This document shows positions 1-10,976 of a DNA stretch of 64,000 bases, one piece after another. The position numbers and the translations under genes were made by a program. Location: NCBI GenBank assembly GCA_016741995.1, contig JACVCO010000016.1, forward strand, positions 35,223-99,222, in the 5' to 3' direction. Below the pieces are notes generated by a model. It did not search any database and had not been told where the DNA came from. It saw only the letters and a list, made by a program, of their open reading frames with translations. This DNA is from Hydrogenophaga sp. (lineage in GTDB: Bacteria; Pseudomonadota; Gammaproteobacteria; Burkholderiales; Burkholderiaceae_C). How positions within the stretch are numbered: the first letter of the stretch is position 1; each line of letters opens with the position of its first letter.

Positions 1-73
1 CGTTGGGCACGCCGGGCGGCAGGCCGGTGGTGTGGTCGATCGGCGGCGGTACGGTGTCGTCGGAAGCGGACAC
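1..73 (-). CDS. N-terminus of an unidentified protein, cut by window edge
   Basis: A GTG codon at 73 is preceded by an AAGGAG Shine-Dalgarno sequence about five bases upstream. It opens a frame without stops to the window edge (24 codons). The visible N-terminus is polar and proline-rich (SASDDTVPPPIDHTTG...) with no signal peptide or membrane segment. The gene lies downstream of the Bug-type binding protein on the same strand, so it may belong to the same catabolic cluster. Too little is present to assign a family. Confidence 0.55.
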   Translation of the reverse strand, partial: MSASDDTVPPPIDHTTGLPPGVPN

Positions 74-117
74 GCCGGCTCCTTGGCTTTCGGGGTCTGG
101 GCCCGGTATCGAGATCG

Positions 118-190
118 CCCCCGGGGGGACAGTTCCCGAGAGGCTAGCCGCCTTTGCCCCCGGGGTGGCGCCCGACCTCCCCACTTGGGG
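118..190. repeat. GC-tract palindromes in intergenic region
   Basis: Three short self-complementary elements follow one another. CCCCCGGGGG lies at 118-127, CCCCGGGG at 158-165, and CCCC-ACTT-GGGG at 179-190. They fill the gap between the stop of the binding-protein gene and the next leftward gene. They could fold in the transcript, but none carries a U-tract. They resemble intergenic GC-tract elements common in Comamonadaceae; their function is unknown. Confidence 0.35.
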
Positions 191-210
191 GATGGCCGGT
201 ATTCACCCGC

Positions 211-1200
211 TCAGCTGGGGCGGATGTTGTTGCGCCGGATCACCTCGGCCATGGCCTCGGTGTCGGTCTTCACGCGCCGCGCCAGGCCTTCGGGCGAGGT
301 GCCCGCCACCGTCCAGCCCTGGTTCAGGATCTTCTCGCGCACCTCGGGGCGGCGCACGATATCGGTGAGCAAGGCCGACAGGCGATTGACATGCGCCTTG
401 GGCAGGCTGTTGGGCGCGGCCACCGCGTTCCAGATCTCGAGCTGGAAATCCTTCAGGCCGGCCTCGGCCAGGCTGGGCACTTCGGGCACCACACCGCTGC
501 GGCCCGCCGAAGTCACGCCGATGGCCTGCAGCTTGCCGGCCTTGACCTGCGCCATCGCCAGGCCCGGCGGCAGCAGCGCCATCTGGATCTGCCCGCCGAT
601 CATGGCGGTGATGACCTGCGGGTTGCCCGGGTACGGCACGTGCACCGCGCCCAGCCCCGCGCGGCCCTTGAGCAGTTCCATGCCCAGGTGCGCCACGGTG
701 CCGATGCCGGGCGTGCCGTAGTTCCACTTGTCGCCGTTGCTGCGCGCGGCGTCGAGGAAGGCGCGCGGGTCGGTGGGTGTGCCGGGTGCGCCGGCCAGCA
801 GCAACGGCGCCACCGCGAGCAGCGAAACCGGCGCGAGATCGGTGAGCGGGTCGTAGGTGGTGGCGGGGTTGAGGATCTTCGCGATCGTCATGTTGCCGTT
901 GATCATCAGGCCGATGGTGTGGTCGTCGTCGGCGCGCGCCACCTGGGCCGCAGCCACGTTGCCACCCGCGCCGGGGCGGTTCTCGATCACCACCGGCTGG
1001 CCCAGAGCCTGCTGCAGCGGCTCGGCCACGGTGCGCGCCATCAGGTCGGGCGAGGAACCACCGGGAAAGCCCACCACGATCTTGAGCGGCCGGCTGGGCC
1101 AGGCCGCGGTCTGGGCGAATGCGCCGGGCAGCGCGGTGGCGGCCGCGAGCGCGGCGCCGGTGGCCAGGGCGTGGCGGCGATTGATCGGGGGCAGGTTCAT
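211..1200 (-). CDS. Bug-family (TctC-like) periplasmic solute-binding protein
   Basis: 329 aa. The N-terminus (about residues 1-29) is a signal peptide with an arginine pair, a hydrophobic alanine-rich core and an AFA-Q cleavage site. The mature part has the Bug hallmarks: PSRPLKIVVGFPGG near its start, QALGQPVVIENRPGAGGN, a PYPGNPQVITAMIGGQIQM segment and EVPSLAEAGL. Family members bind carboxylates or aromatic acids in the periplasm; many are orphans without TctAB permease genes, as here. An ATG at 1200 preceded by GGAG fits the signal peptide. The flavin monooxygenase gene lies directly upstream on the same strand, suggesting a catabolic unit. The ligand cannot be told from sequence. Confidence 0.93.
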   Translation of the reverse strand: MNLPPINRRHALATGAALAAATALPGAFAQTAAWPSRPLKIVVGFPGGSSPDLMARTVAEPLQQALGQPVVIENRPGAGGNVAAAQVARADDDHTIGLMINGNMTIAKILNPATTYDPLTDLAPVSLLAVAPLLLAGAPGTPTDPRAFLDAARSNGDKWNYGTPGIGTVAHLGMELLKGRAGLGAVHVPYPGNPQVITAMIGGQIQMALLPPGLAMAQVKAGKLQAIGVTSAGRSGVVPEVPSLAEAGLKDFQLEIWNAVAAPNSLPKAHVNRLSALLTDIVRRPEVREKILNQGWTVAGTSPEGLARRVKTDTEAMAEVIRRNNIRPS

Positions 1201-1234
1201 CGTGTGTCTCCAGGGCATCGGCGGGGTGGAAAGC

Positions 1235-2440
1235 TCAGGCCGGGCGCGGGTCATCGCCCGGGCCGCGGTAGAGCCAGGGATTGTCCAACAGGCGCTCGCC
1301 CAGCAGGGCCATGGCGGCGTTGCGCGCCCAGCGCAGCGGCCCGCGGGCATGGAACACGGTGCCGTTGCGGCGCGAGCGGTGCTGCACCTGCGCGTTGCGC
1401 GCCCAGCGCAAGGCGGCGTAACGCTCGAAGCGTTGCGGCCAGTCGGCCACCCCGGGGGCGCTGGCCAGGCGGCCCAGCGCCCAGGCGTCTTCGAGGGCCA
1501 TGGCCGCGCCCTGCGCCAGGTAGGGCCGCATGGGGTGTGCGGCGTCACCGAGCAAGGCCAGGCGGCCATTGGCCATGCCGTGCGGGCCGCTCAGGGGCTC
1601 CCGGTCGTGCAGCACCCAGCGCGTCCACGCGGGCACGGCATCGAGCCAGGCCGCGAGATCGCGGTGCAGCGGCCCGAGCGCGGTCTGCAGGTCGGCGCGC
1701 GTGGCGGGCTCGGACCAGCTCCGGGCATCGTCCGGCGCCGCGCCGTGCGCGTGCACCACCGCCACGAGGTTGAAGGCTTCGCCGCGGCGCACCGGGTAGT
1801 GCACCACGTGCAGGCGCGGCCCCAGCCACACCTGCACCCGCGGCGCGCGCAGGGCCGGTGGCAGCGCCGCTGCGGGAATGAGGCCCCGGTACGCGATGTG
1901 ACCGGTGGGAACGGGCGCAGCGGTATCAACCACCGCGTGCCGCACACGGCTCCAGAGCCCGTCGCAGCCGATGGCGGCGGTGCAGACAAGGGCTTCGTCG
2001 TTGTCGAGCACCACGCGAACCGTGTCGCTGCGTTCGGTGACGGAGGCCACGCGGGTGGCCAACCGCCACACCACACCGGCCTGTGCTTGCGCCGCCTGGA
2101 GCAACAGCTCGTGCAGGTCGGCCCGGTGCAGGCAGGCATAGGGCTGGCCGTGGCGCTGGGCGAACGCGCTGCCCAGGCGCATCTGCCCGAGCGCACGCCC
2201 ACCCGCCGCGTCGCGCACCAGCAGCGCGTCGGGCCAGGCGGCCACGGCGTCGACGGCCTCGCGCAGGCCCCAGTCGGCGAGCACGCGCAGGGCGTTGGGG
2301 CCGAGTTGCAGGCCGGCACCGGCCTCACCGAACGCAGGAGCTTGCTCGACCACGGTGAGCGACACGCCCTGGCGCGCCAGCGCGAACGCCGCGGCCAGGC
2401 CACCGATGCCGCCACCGGCGACCAGCACAGAAGAATTCAT
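1235..2440 (-). CDS. FAD-dependent aromatic-ring monooxygenase
   Basis: 401 aa, the usual length for single-component group A flavin hydroxylases of the salicylate / 3-hydroxybenzoate 6-hydroxylase type. The dinucleotide-binding GGGIGGLAAA is at residues 9-18. A CDG motif (CDGLWSRVR) lies near residue 155 and the second FAD motif GDAAHPMRPYLAQG near 290. All three are intact. It would hydroxylate an aromatic or N-heterocyclic acid in the cytoplasm using NAD(P)H and O2. It lies 34 bp upstream of the Bug binding protein, so the two are probably co-transcribed. The substrate is not determined; a UbiH-type role is less likely given this context. Confidence 0.88.
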   Translation of the reverse strand: MNSSVLVAGGGIGGLAAAFALARQGVSLTVVEQAPAFGEAGAGLQLGPNALRVLADWGLREAVDAVAAWPDALLVRDAAGGRALGQMRLGSAFAQRHGQPYACLHRADLHELLLQAAQAQAGVVWRLATRVASVTERSDTVRVVLDNDEALVCTAAIGCDGLWSRVRHAVVDTAAPVPTGHIAYRGLIPAAALPPALRAPRVQVWLGPRLHVVHYPVRRGEAFNLVAVVHAHGAAPDDARSWSEPATRADLQTALGPLHRDLAAWLDAVPAWTRWVLHDREPLSGPHGMANGRLALLGDAAHPMRPYLAQGAAMALEDAWALGRLASAPGVADWPQRFERYAALRWARNAQVQHRSRRNGTVFHARGPLRWARNAAMALLGERLLDNPWLYRGPGDDPRPA

Positions 2441-2474
2441 GCGCCGATGGTATCGGCGCGCGGGTGGCGGGCGC

Positions 2475-3557
2475 TCAGAGGATGCGGTTGAACCAGAGCA
2501 GCGAGAGCGTGGCCGCCGACAGCGCCAGCACCGAGGCCACGAGCGCGAGCAGGCCGGCGACTTCGGTCTCTTTCTTCTCGACCGTGAGCTTGCTGCTGAG
2601 CGATTGGTACACCTGCTTGAGGTTCTCGGCCGTGCCGGCGTAGTAGTACTCGCCGCGGGTGGTGCGCGCCACGTCCTTCAGCGTGTCCTCGTCGAGCCGC
2701 ACGCGCATGGACCAGCCTTCGAAGCCGATGATCTCGCCCTCCACCGTGCCCACGCCCACGGTGTAGACGCGCACGCCGCGATCGGCCGCCATCTTCGCGG
2801 CCTCGGCCGTGTCCACGCCGGTGGTGCGCTGGCCGTCGGTGAGCAGGATGATGGCCGCCGAGCCGTAGGAGCCGGGTTCCACCGGCTGGATGGCTTTCTC
2901 TTCGCTGCGCGGCTGGTCGATCGAGCGGCCGCGCGGCGCGAACGGGTCGGTGTTGCGGCTGTAGGTCATGTCGGTGAGGCTGATGCGCTGGTCGGGGAAC
3001 AGCTCGGACAGCGAGACCACGATGGCGCTGCCGATGGCGGTGGCGCGCTGCAGCTGGAACTTGTCGATGGCGGTGTTGAGGTCTTCGCGGCTGAGCGTGA
3101 CCGGCTGCACCACCTGCGCCGCCCCCGCAAAGGCCACGATGCCCACCTTCACGTGGCGCGGCAGATCGGTCAGGAAGGCCTTGGCCGCGTTCTGCGAGGC
3201 CACCAGGCGGTTGGGCTGCACGTCTTCGGCGCGCATGCTGCCCGAGACGTCCATCGCCAGGATGATGGTCTGCTGCGTGGAGGGCAGCGTGATCGAAGCC
3301 ATGGGCCGCGCCGAGGCGAGCAGCATGGCGGCGAAGGCCAACAGCATGAGCACGGGCGGCACGTGGCGGCGCCAGCCCGGGCCGCGGCTCATGGCCTCGC
3401 GCACGATGGACAGGTTGGCGTAGCGCAGCGCCGTCTGCTTGCGCCGGCGCAGCAGCCACCAATAGAGCAGCACCAGCAGGGGCAGCGCCAGCAGCAGCCA
3501 CAGGAACTGTGGCCACAGGAAGGTCACGGGCGGGAGGTTGCCGAGGAGGTTGTTCAT
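2475..3557 (-). CDS. VWA-domain membrane protein, BatA-like
   Basis: 360 aa. Two hydrophobic segments near the N-terminus (about 12-36 and 67-84) and one at the C-terminus (about 335-357) flank a von Willebrand A domain. The MIDAS metal site D-x-S-x-S (DVSGSM) starts at residue 103 and the later LLTDG strand is present. Proteins of this type accompany MoxR ATPases and DUF58 proteins, and are thought to assemble or mature envelope complexes. An ATG at 3557 with AAGGAG upstream sets the start. It overlaps the DUF58 gene by four bases (ATGA). A BatB-type second VWA gene and BatD/TPR genes are absent here. Confidence 0.9.
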   Translation of the reverse strand: MNNLLGNLPPVTFLWPQFLWLLLALPLLVLLYWWLLRRRKQTALRYANLSIVREAMSRGPGWRRHVPPVLMLLAFAAMLLASARPMASITLPSTQQTIILAMDVSGSMRAEDVQPNRLVASQNAAKAFLTDLPRHVKVGIVAFAGAAQVVQPVTLSREDLNTAIDKFQLQRATAIGSAIVVSLSELFPDQRISLTDMTYSRNTDPFAPRGRSIDQPRSEEKAIQPVEPGSYGSAAIILLTDGQRTTGVDTAEAAKMAADRGVRVYTVGVGTVEGEIIGFEGWSMRVRLDEDTLKDVARTTRGEYYYAGTAENLKQVYQSLSSKLTVEKKETEVAGLLALVASVLALSAATLSLLWFNRIL

Positions 3558-4594
3558 GCACGGACTCCTTCCCGGGTGCGCCGGGGCATCTGGGTCGGCA
3601 GGGCGCGAGCGCCCGGGTTCAGGCGCACGCGCTGCTTGCGCATGTCCACGAAACGCAGCACGGCGTCGGCCAGGTCGTCGTCGGTGGCGAGTTCGAGGGT
3701 GTCCACACCGGCACGCGCCAGGCTGTCGCGCAGTTGCGCCTCGCGCTGCGCGGCGATGCGCGCGAAGCGCTGGCGGAATCCCTTGTCGTGCGTGTCCACC
3801 ATCAGTTGCTCGCCGGTTTCGGCGTCGCGGATCGGGATCAGGCCGAGGTCGGGCAACTCGAGTTCGAGCGGGTCGATCAGGCGCACGGCCACCACGTCGT
3901 GGCGGCGCGCGAGCTCGCCCAGGGGCTGCTCCCAACCGGGCTGGGTGATGAAGTCGGACACCACGAACACCGTGCTGCGCTGGCGCACGCTGAGCGTGGC
4001 ACCGCGCAGCAGATCGCCCAGGCGCGTGGCGCCCTCGCCTTTCCTGCCGCGCGTTTCGGGGGCGGGCGGCTGCATCAGCAATTGCATGAGGCGCAGCACA
4101 TGGTGGCGGCCACCGCGCGCCGGCAACACCGCATCGACACGCGCCACGCCACTCTGCCCGTACACCATCGCGCCCACGCGGTTGCCGTGGCGCGAGATGA
4201 GGCGCGCGAGCACCGCGGTGAACTGCAGCAGCACCTCGCTTTTGCGCTGCTCGCCCGAGCCGAAGTTCACCGAGGGGCTGAGGTCCAGCAGGAACCAGGC
4301 GGCCATCTCGCGGTCTTCGGTGAACACGCGCACGTGCGGTTGCTGCAAGCGCGCGGTGACGTTCCAGTCGATGTGGCGCACGTCGTCGTGCAGCTGGTAT
4401 TCGCGCAGGTCAGCCAGGTCGAGCCCGCTGCCACGCAGCAGCGTGCGGTAGTCGCCCTGCAGCAGGCCGTCGAGGCGGCGCATCACGGTCCAGTCGAGCC
4501 GGCGCAACAGGGCCTCGGCGCGCTGCACGGCGGGCGCGCTCGCGGCCGGTCCTGCGGCGCCGCCGGGTCGTTTGCCGAAGAGTCGCGCGAACAT
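3554..4594 (-). CDS. DUF58 domain protein
   Basis: 346 aa. The family core is at residues 61-80 (ADLREYQLHDDVRHIDWN), which corresponds to the conserved R-x-Y-x-x-x-D-D-x-R-x-I-D-W motif. It is followed by VFTEDREMAAWFLLDLSPSV, a VWA-like fold start. There is no membrane segment, unlike many longer DUF58 proteins, so it is likely cytoplasmic. It sits between moxR (10 bp upstream) and the VWA gene (ATGA overlap), the standard order MoxR-DUF58-VWA. The role is inferred from that neighbourhood: an adaptor between the MoxR chaperone and the VWA protein. Confidence 0.9.
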   Translation of the reverse strand: MFARLFGKRPGGAAGPAASAPAVQRAEALLRRLDWTVMRRLDGLLQGDYRTLLRGSGLDLADLREYQLHDDVRHIDWNVTARLQQPHVRVFTEDREMAAWFLLDLSPSVNFGSGEQRKSEVLLQFTAVLARLISRHGNRVGAMVYGQSGVARVDAVLPARGGRHHVLRLMQLLMQPPAPETRGRKGEGATRLGDLLRGATLSVRQRSTVFVVSDFITQPGWEQPLGELARRHDVVAVRLIDPLELELPDLGLIPIRDAETGEQLMVDTHDKGFRQRFARIAAQREAQLRDSLARAGVDTLELATDDDLADAVLRFVDMRKQRVRLNPGARALPTQMPRRTREGVRA

Positions 4595-4604
4595 CGTGCG
4601 CCTT

Positions 4605-5606
<1,002 letters not shown>

Positions 5607-5633
5607 GAAGCTCTCCGGTGAAGTGGCCAGGAA

Positions 5634-6554
5634 TCAGAACGGCGGAAGCCCCGCGGCGGCCGCGGCGCTTTCGATGGGAACAGCAAATCCGATGCCCACG
5701 AAGGTGCGGGCACTGGTGGGGTTGAGGATGCCGGTGACGATACCGACGACCTCGCCATCCATGGTCACCAACGGGCCGCCGGAGTTCCCGGGGTTGGCCG
5801 CGGCGTCGAACTGGATCAGGTTGCCGATCATCTGCTTGCCCTCGGGCGACTTGAACTCGCGGTCGAAGCCGGAGATGACGCCGGCCGACACCGACGGCCC
5901 GATGCCGAAGGGAAAGCCCACCGCCACCACCTGGTCGCCGGGCACCAGGTCGCTGGTGGAGCGCATGGTGGCGGCCGAGAGGTCGTCGGGGATGGTGTGG
6001 GCCTGCAGCACGGCGAGGTCGTTCTCGGGCTGCGCCCCGGTGACGGAGGCGTTCGACTCGCTGCCGTCGGCGAAGGTGATCTTGAGCCGGTCGGCGCCCT
6101 GCACCACGTGCAGGTTGGTCAGGATGATGCCCTTGTCGACGATCACCACGCCGGTGCCCACGCCCGACTCCTCTTCCTTGCCGTCCTTGTCCTTGGCATA
6201 CGAGAGCACGCGCACCACGGCGGGGCGGATTTTCTCGGCCGCGCGCGCCGCGGGCGAGGGCATCACCTGCGTGGTGAGGGTGCGCAGCACGGCGGCGTCG
6301 ATGTCTTTCTGGGTGAGCGCGGCCGCGCCGTTGCGCTGCTGCTGCCAGACCATGGCGATCAGCGCCGCCGAGAGCAGCGCCACCGCGGCCCACAACAGCC
6401 GCTGCTGCGACACATGGCGGGCGACGGCCGCGCGCCACCGCCGGGGCGGCCGCGCTGTCACGACCGGCCCATCACTGCTGGCATCCGCCGCTGGCGACTC
6501 GACCACCACCGTGGCCGGGCGTCGCGACGGGCTGTACTTCGCTGACTGGCGCAT
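5634..6554 (-). CDS. Membrane-anchored trypsin-like serine protease (S1C), no PDZ
   Basis: 306 aa. A cytoplasmic N-terminus of about 50 residues is followed by one transmembrane helix (53-70), which anchors a periplasmic protease domain. The catalytic triad is visible: H149 in TNLHVV, D179 in ENDLAVL and S258 in PGNSGGP. Unlike DegP, DegQ or DegS, the protein stops right after the protease domain (AVPIESAAAAAGLPPF) with no PDZ domain, so its regulation must differ. It lies directly upstream of moxR on the same strand. A periplasmic processing role linked to that module is an inference from position. Confidence 0.9.
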   Translation of the reverse strand: MRQSAKYSPSRRPATVVVESPAADASSDGPVVTARPPRRWRAAVARHVSQQRLLWAAVALLSAALIAMVWQQQRNGAAALTQKDIDAAVLRTLTTQVMPSPAARAAEKIRPAVVRVLSYAKDKDGKEEESGVGTGVVIVDKGIILTNLHVVQGADRLKITFADGSESNASVTGAQPENDLAVLQAHTIPDDLSAATMRSTSDLVPGDQVVAVGFPFGIGPSVSAGVISGFDREFKSPEGKQMIGNLIQFDAAANPGNSGGPLVTMDGEVVGIVTGILNPTSARTFVGIGFAVPIESAAAAAGLPPF

Positions 6555-6607
6555 GGCAACCCCCGAAGAACCCGTTGATCACATGATGCCGCGATGCAGC
6601 AACCGGC

Positions 6608-9484
<2,877 letters not shown>

Positions 9485-9496
9485 GCGGGGGCTCCT

Positions 9497-9533
9497 GAAG
9501 ATCGGTCAAGGCAAGGCCCATTCTGCGATCTTC
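9497..9533. promoter_or_regulatory. Inverted repeat upstream of acnA
   Basis: GAAGATCG (9497-9504) and CGATCTTC (9526-9533) are perfect 8-base complements separated by 21 bases, just ahead of the acnA start at 9484. It may be an operator with half-sites two helical turns apart, or a leader hairpin covering the ribosome site. No protein is assigned. Confidence 0.4.
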
Positions 9534-9547
9534 TGGCGCCACCGCAA

Positions 9548-9571
9548 GCGCGGGGTGCAAAGCCCCCGCGC
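9548..9571 (-). terminator. Stem-loop after membrane-protein gene
   Basis: GCGCGGGG (9548-9555) and CCCCGCGC (9564-9571) form a perfect 8-bp stem with an 8-base loop, 29 bases past the stop of the leftward membrane-protein gene. There is no U-tract on the leftward strand, so termination would be weak or Rho-assisted. Confidence 0.35.
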
Positions 9572-9599
9572 CGCACGGGACCGGAACCGGGGATCGGGG

Positions 9600-10010
9600 T
9601 CAGACCGCCAGGCGCATCGCCGGCGCGCGCCAGCCCAGGAACTCCAGGTCGGCCATGGCCAGCACGGACACCGCCAGCCCCGTGAGGTAGACCTGCCCCA
9701 GCACGGTGGCGCCGCTGCCGCCCCAGGCCACAGCCAGGCAGGCCACGCTCCAGAGCACGTTGCCCACGATCAGCAGCATGAGCGGGCCGCGCGCGGGCTG
9801 CGCCTGCCGCGCCAGCGAGCCGGCCAGCAGCACATAAACCAGCAGCGCCCAGCCGGCCGCGGTGATCAGGCCCTCGGACAGGCCGAACCAGGTGGACAGC
9901 GAACCGGCAAACGCCAGGTGCAGCACGGCCAGGCCGGCACCGGCGATGGCGTCGAGCGCAAGCACGCGGCGCAGCCAGGGGGTGGAAAGGTGAAGGTTGG
10001 CGAGGCTCAT
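9600..10010 (-). CDS. Small four-helix integral membrane protein
   Basis: 136 aa with four hydrophobic segments of about 20 residues each and short loops. No conserved domain is recognised. The ATG at 10010 has CCGGAG upstream at good spacing. The gene is divergent from an XRE-family regulator and the two share a short intergenic region with a 21-bp palindrome, which suggests the regulator controls this gene. Possible roles are a small transporter subunit or membrane stress protein; the sequence gives no catalytic motif. Confidence 0.8.
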   Translation of the reverse strand: MSLANLHLSTPWLRRVLALDAIAGAGLAVLHLAFAGSLSTWFGLSEGLITAAGWALLVYVLLAGSLARQAQPARGPLMLLIVGNVLWSVACLAVAWGGSGATVLGQVYLTGLAVSVLAMADLEFLGWRAPAMRLAV

Positions 10011-10068
10011 GGTGGGCTCCGGTGGGTGTTGAACAGGGCTCCATCGTGGCCAGCGCCCTGCAGCGGGT

Positions 10069-10089
10069 CCATGACCTGGCAGGTCATGG
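10069..10089. promoter_or_regulatory. 21-bp perfect palindrome, candidate XRE operator
   Basis: CCATGACCTG (10069-10078), one central G, then CAGGTCATGG (10080-10089). The arms match over all ten bases. It lies in the 110-bp region between two divergent genes, 32 bases before the regulator start and 59 before the membrane-protein start. The placement and two-fold symmetry fit the binding site of the dimeric XRE protein encoded next to it, controlling both genes. Confidence 0.75.
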
Positions 10090-10120
10090 CCGGGCGGGCC
10101 CGCGGGCCTACCATGCAGCC

Positions 10121-10930
10121 ATGCACGCCCACCACGCCACCCCCGCCCCCTTCGGTGACCACCTGCGCCACTGGCGCCAGCGGCGCCGCCTGAGCCAGCT
10201 CGAACTCGCCCTGCAGGCCGAGGTGTCCACCCGCCACCTGAGCTGCGTGGAAACCGGCCGGGCCAGCCCGAGCCGCGAGATGGTGATGCGCCTGAGCGAG
10301 CGACTGCAGGTGCCGCCGCGCGAGCGCAACGCCCTGCTGGTGGCCGCCGGCTACGCGCCCATGTACCGCGAACGCACGCTCGACGACCCGGCCATGGCCG
10401 CGGCGCGCGGCGCGGTGCAGCGCATCCTGGACGCGCACGAACCCTGGCCCGCGCTCGCCATGGACCGGCACTGGAACCTGGTGATGCACAACCGCCTGGT
10501 CCCGCTGCTGCTGCAGGGGATCGACCCCGCCATGCTGCAGCCACCGCTGAACGTGCTGCGCCTGAGCCTGCACCCGCAGGGCCTGGCACCGCGCATCCAC
10601 AACCTGCCGCAGTGGCGCGAGCACCTGCTGGAGCGGCTGCGCCAGCAGATCGCCACCACGGGCGACAGCGCACTGGCCACGCTGGCCGAGGAACTGCGCG
10701 CCCTGCCCGCGCCCGAGGGCGGCGGGGCCCACGCCCTGCCCGGCGAGCACCTGGGCGTGCTCATGCCGTTCCGCTTCGACACACCGCTGGGCGTGCTCAA
10801 CCTGGTGAGCACCACCACCGTGTTCGGCACCGCGGTGGACATCACGCTGCAGGAACTCGCGCTGGAAACCTTCTTCCCGGCCGACGACGAAACCGCCGAA
10901 CGCCTGCGCACGCTGGCCACCATGGCATGA
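10121..10930 (+). CDS. XRE-family transcriptional regulator, MmyB-like ligand domain
   Basis: 269 aa. An N-terminal helix-turn-helix lies at about residues 8-62 (FGDHLRHWRQRRRLSQLELA, then VSTRHLSCVETGRASPS). It is followed by an MmyB-like domain with the typical PALAMDRHWNLVMHN stretch near residue 108 and a C-terminal LNLVSTTTVFGTAVDITLQELALETFFPAD segment. Regulators of this class usually repress or activate one divergent gene, here the small membrane protein. I chose the ATG at 10121, just ahead of the HTH. A longer frame from 10022 would run through the palindrome and is unlikely. The ligand is unknown. Confidence 0.88.
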   Translation: MHAHHATPAPFGDHLRHWRQRRRLSQLELALQAEVSTRHLSCVETGRASPSREMVMRLSERLQVPPRERNALLVAAGYAPMYRERTLDDPAMAAARGAVQRILDAHEPWPALAMDRHWNLVMHNRLVPLLLQGIDPAMLQPPLNVLRLSLHPQGLAPRIHNLPQWREHLLERLRQQIATTGDSALATLAEELRALPAPEGGGAHALPGEHLGVLMPFRFDTPLGVLNLVSTTTVFGTAVDITLQELALETFFPADDETAERLRTLATMA

Positions 10931-10931
10931 A

Positions 10932-10960
10932 AAAAGCCGCTGCAGGGCAGCGGCTTTCTT
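10932..10960. terminator. Bidirectional Rho-independent terminator
   Basis: AAAGCCGCTGC (10933-10943) pairs with GCAGCGGCTTT (10947-10957) around a 3-base loop. It has a T-rich tail rightward and an A-run (T-run leftward) on the other side. It sits between the convergent stops of the XRE regulator and acnB and can serve both. Confidence 0.88.
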
Positions 10961-10976
10961 TACCAGGCGGTGCCGG

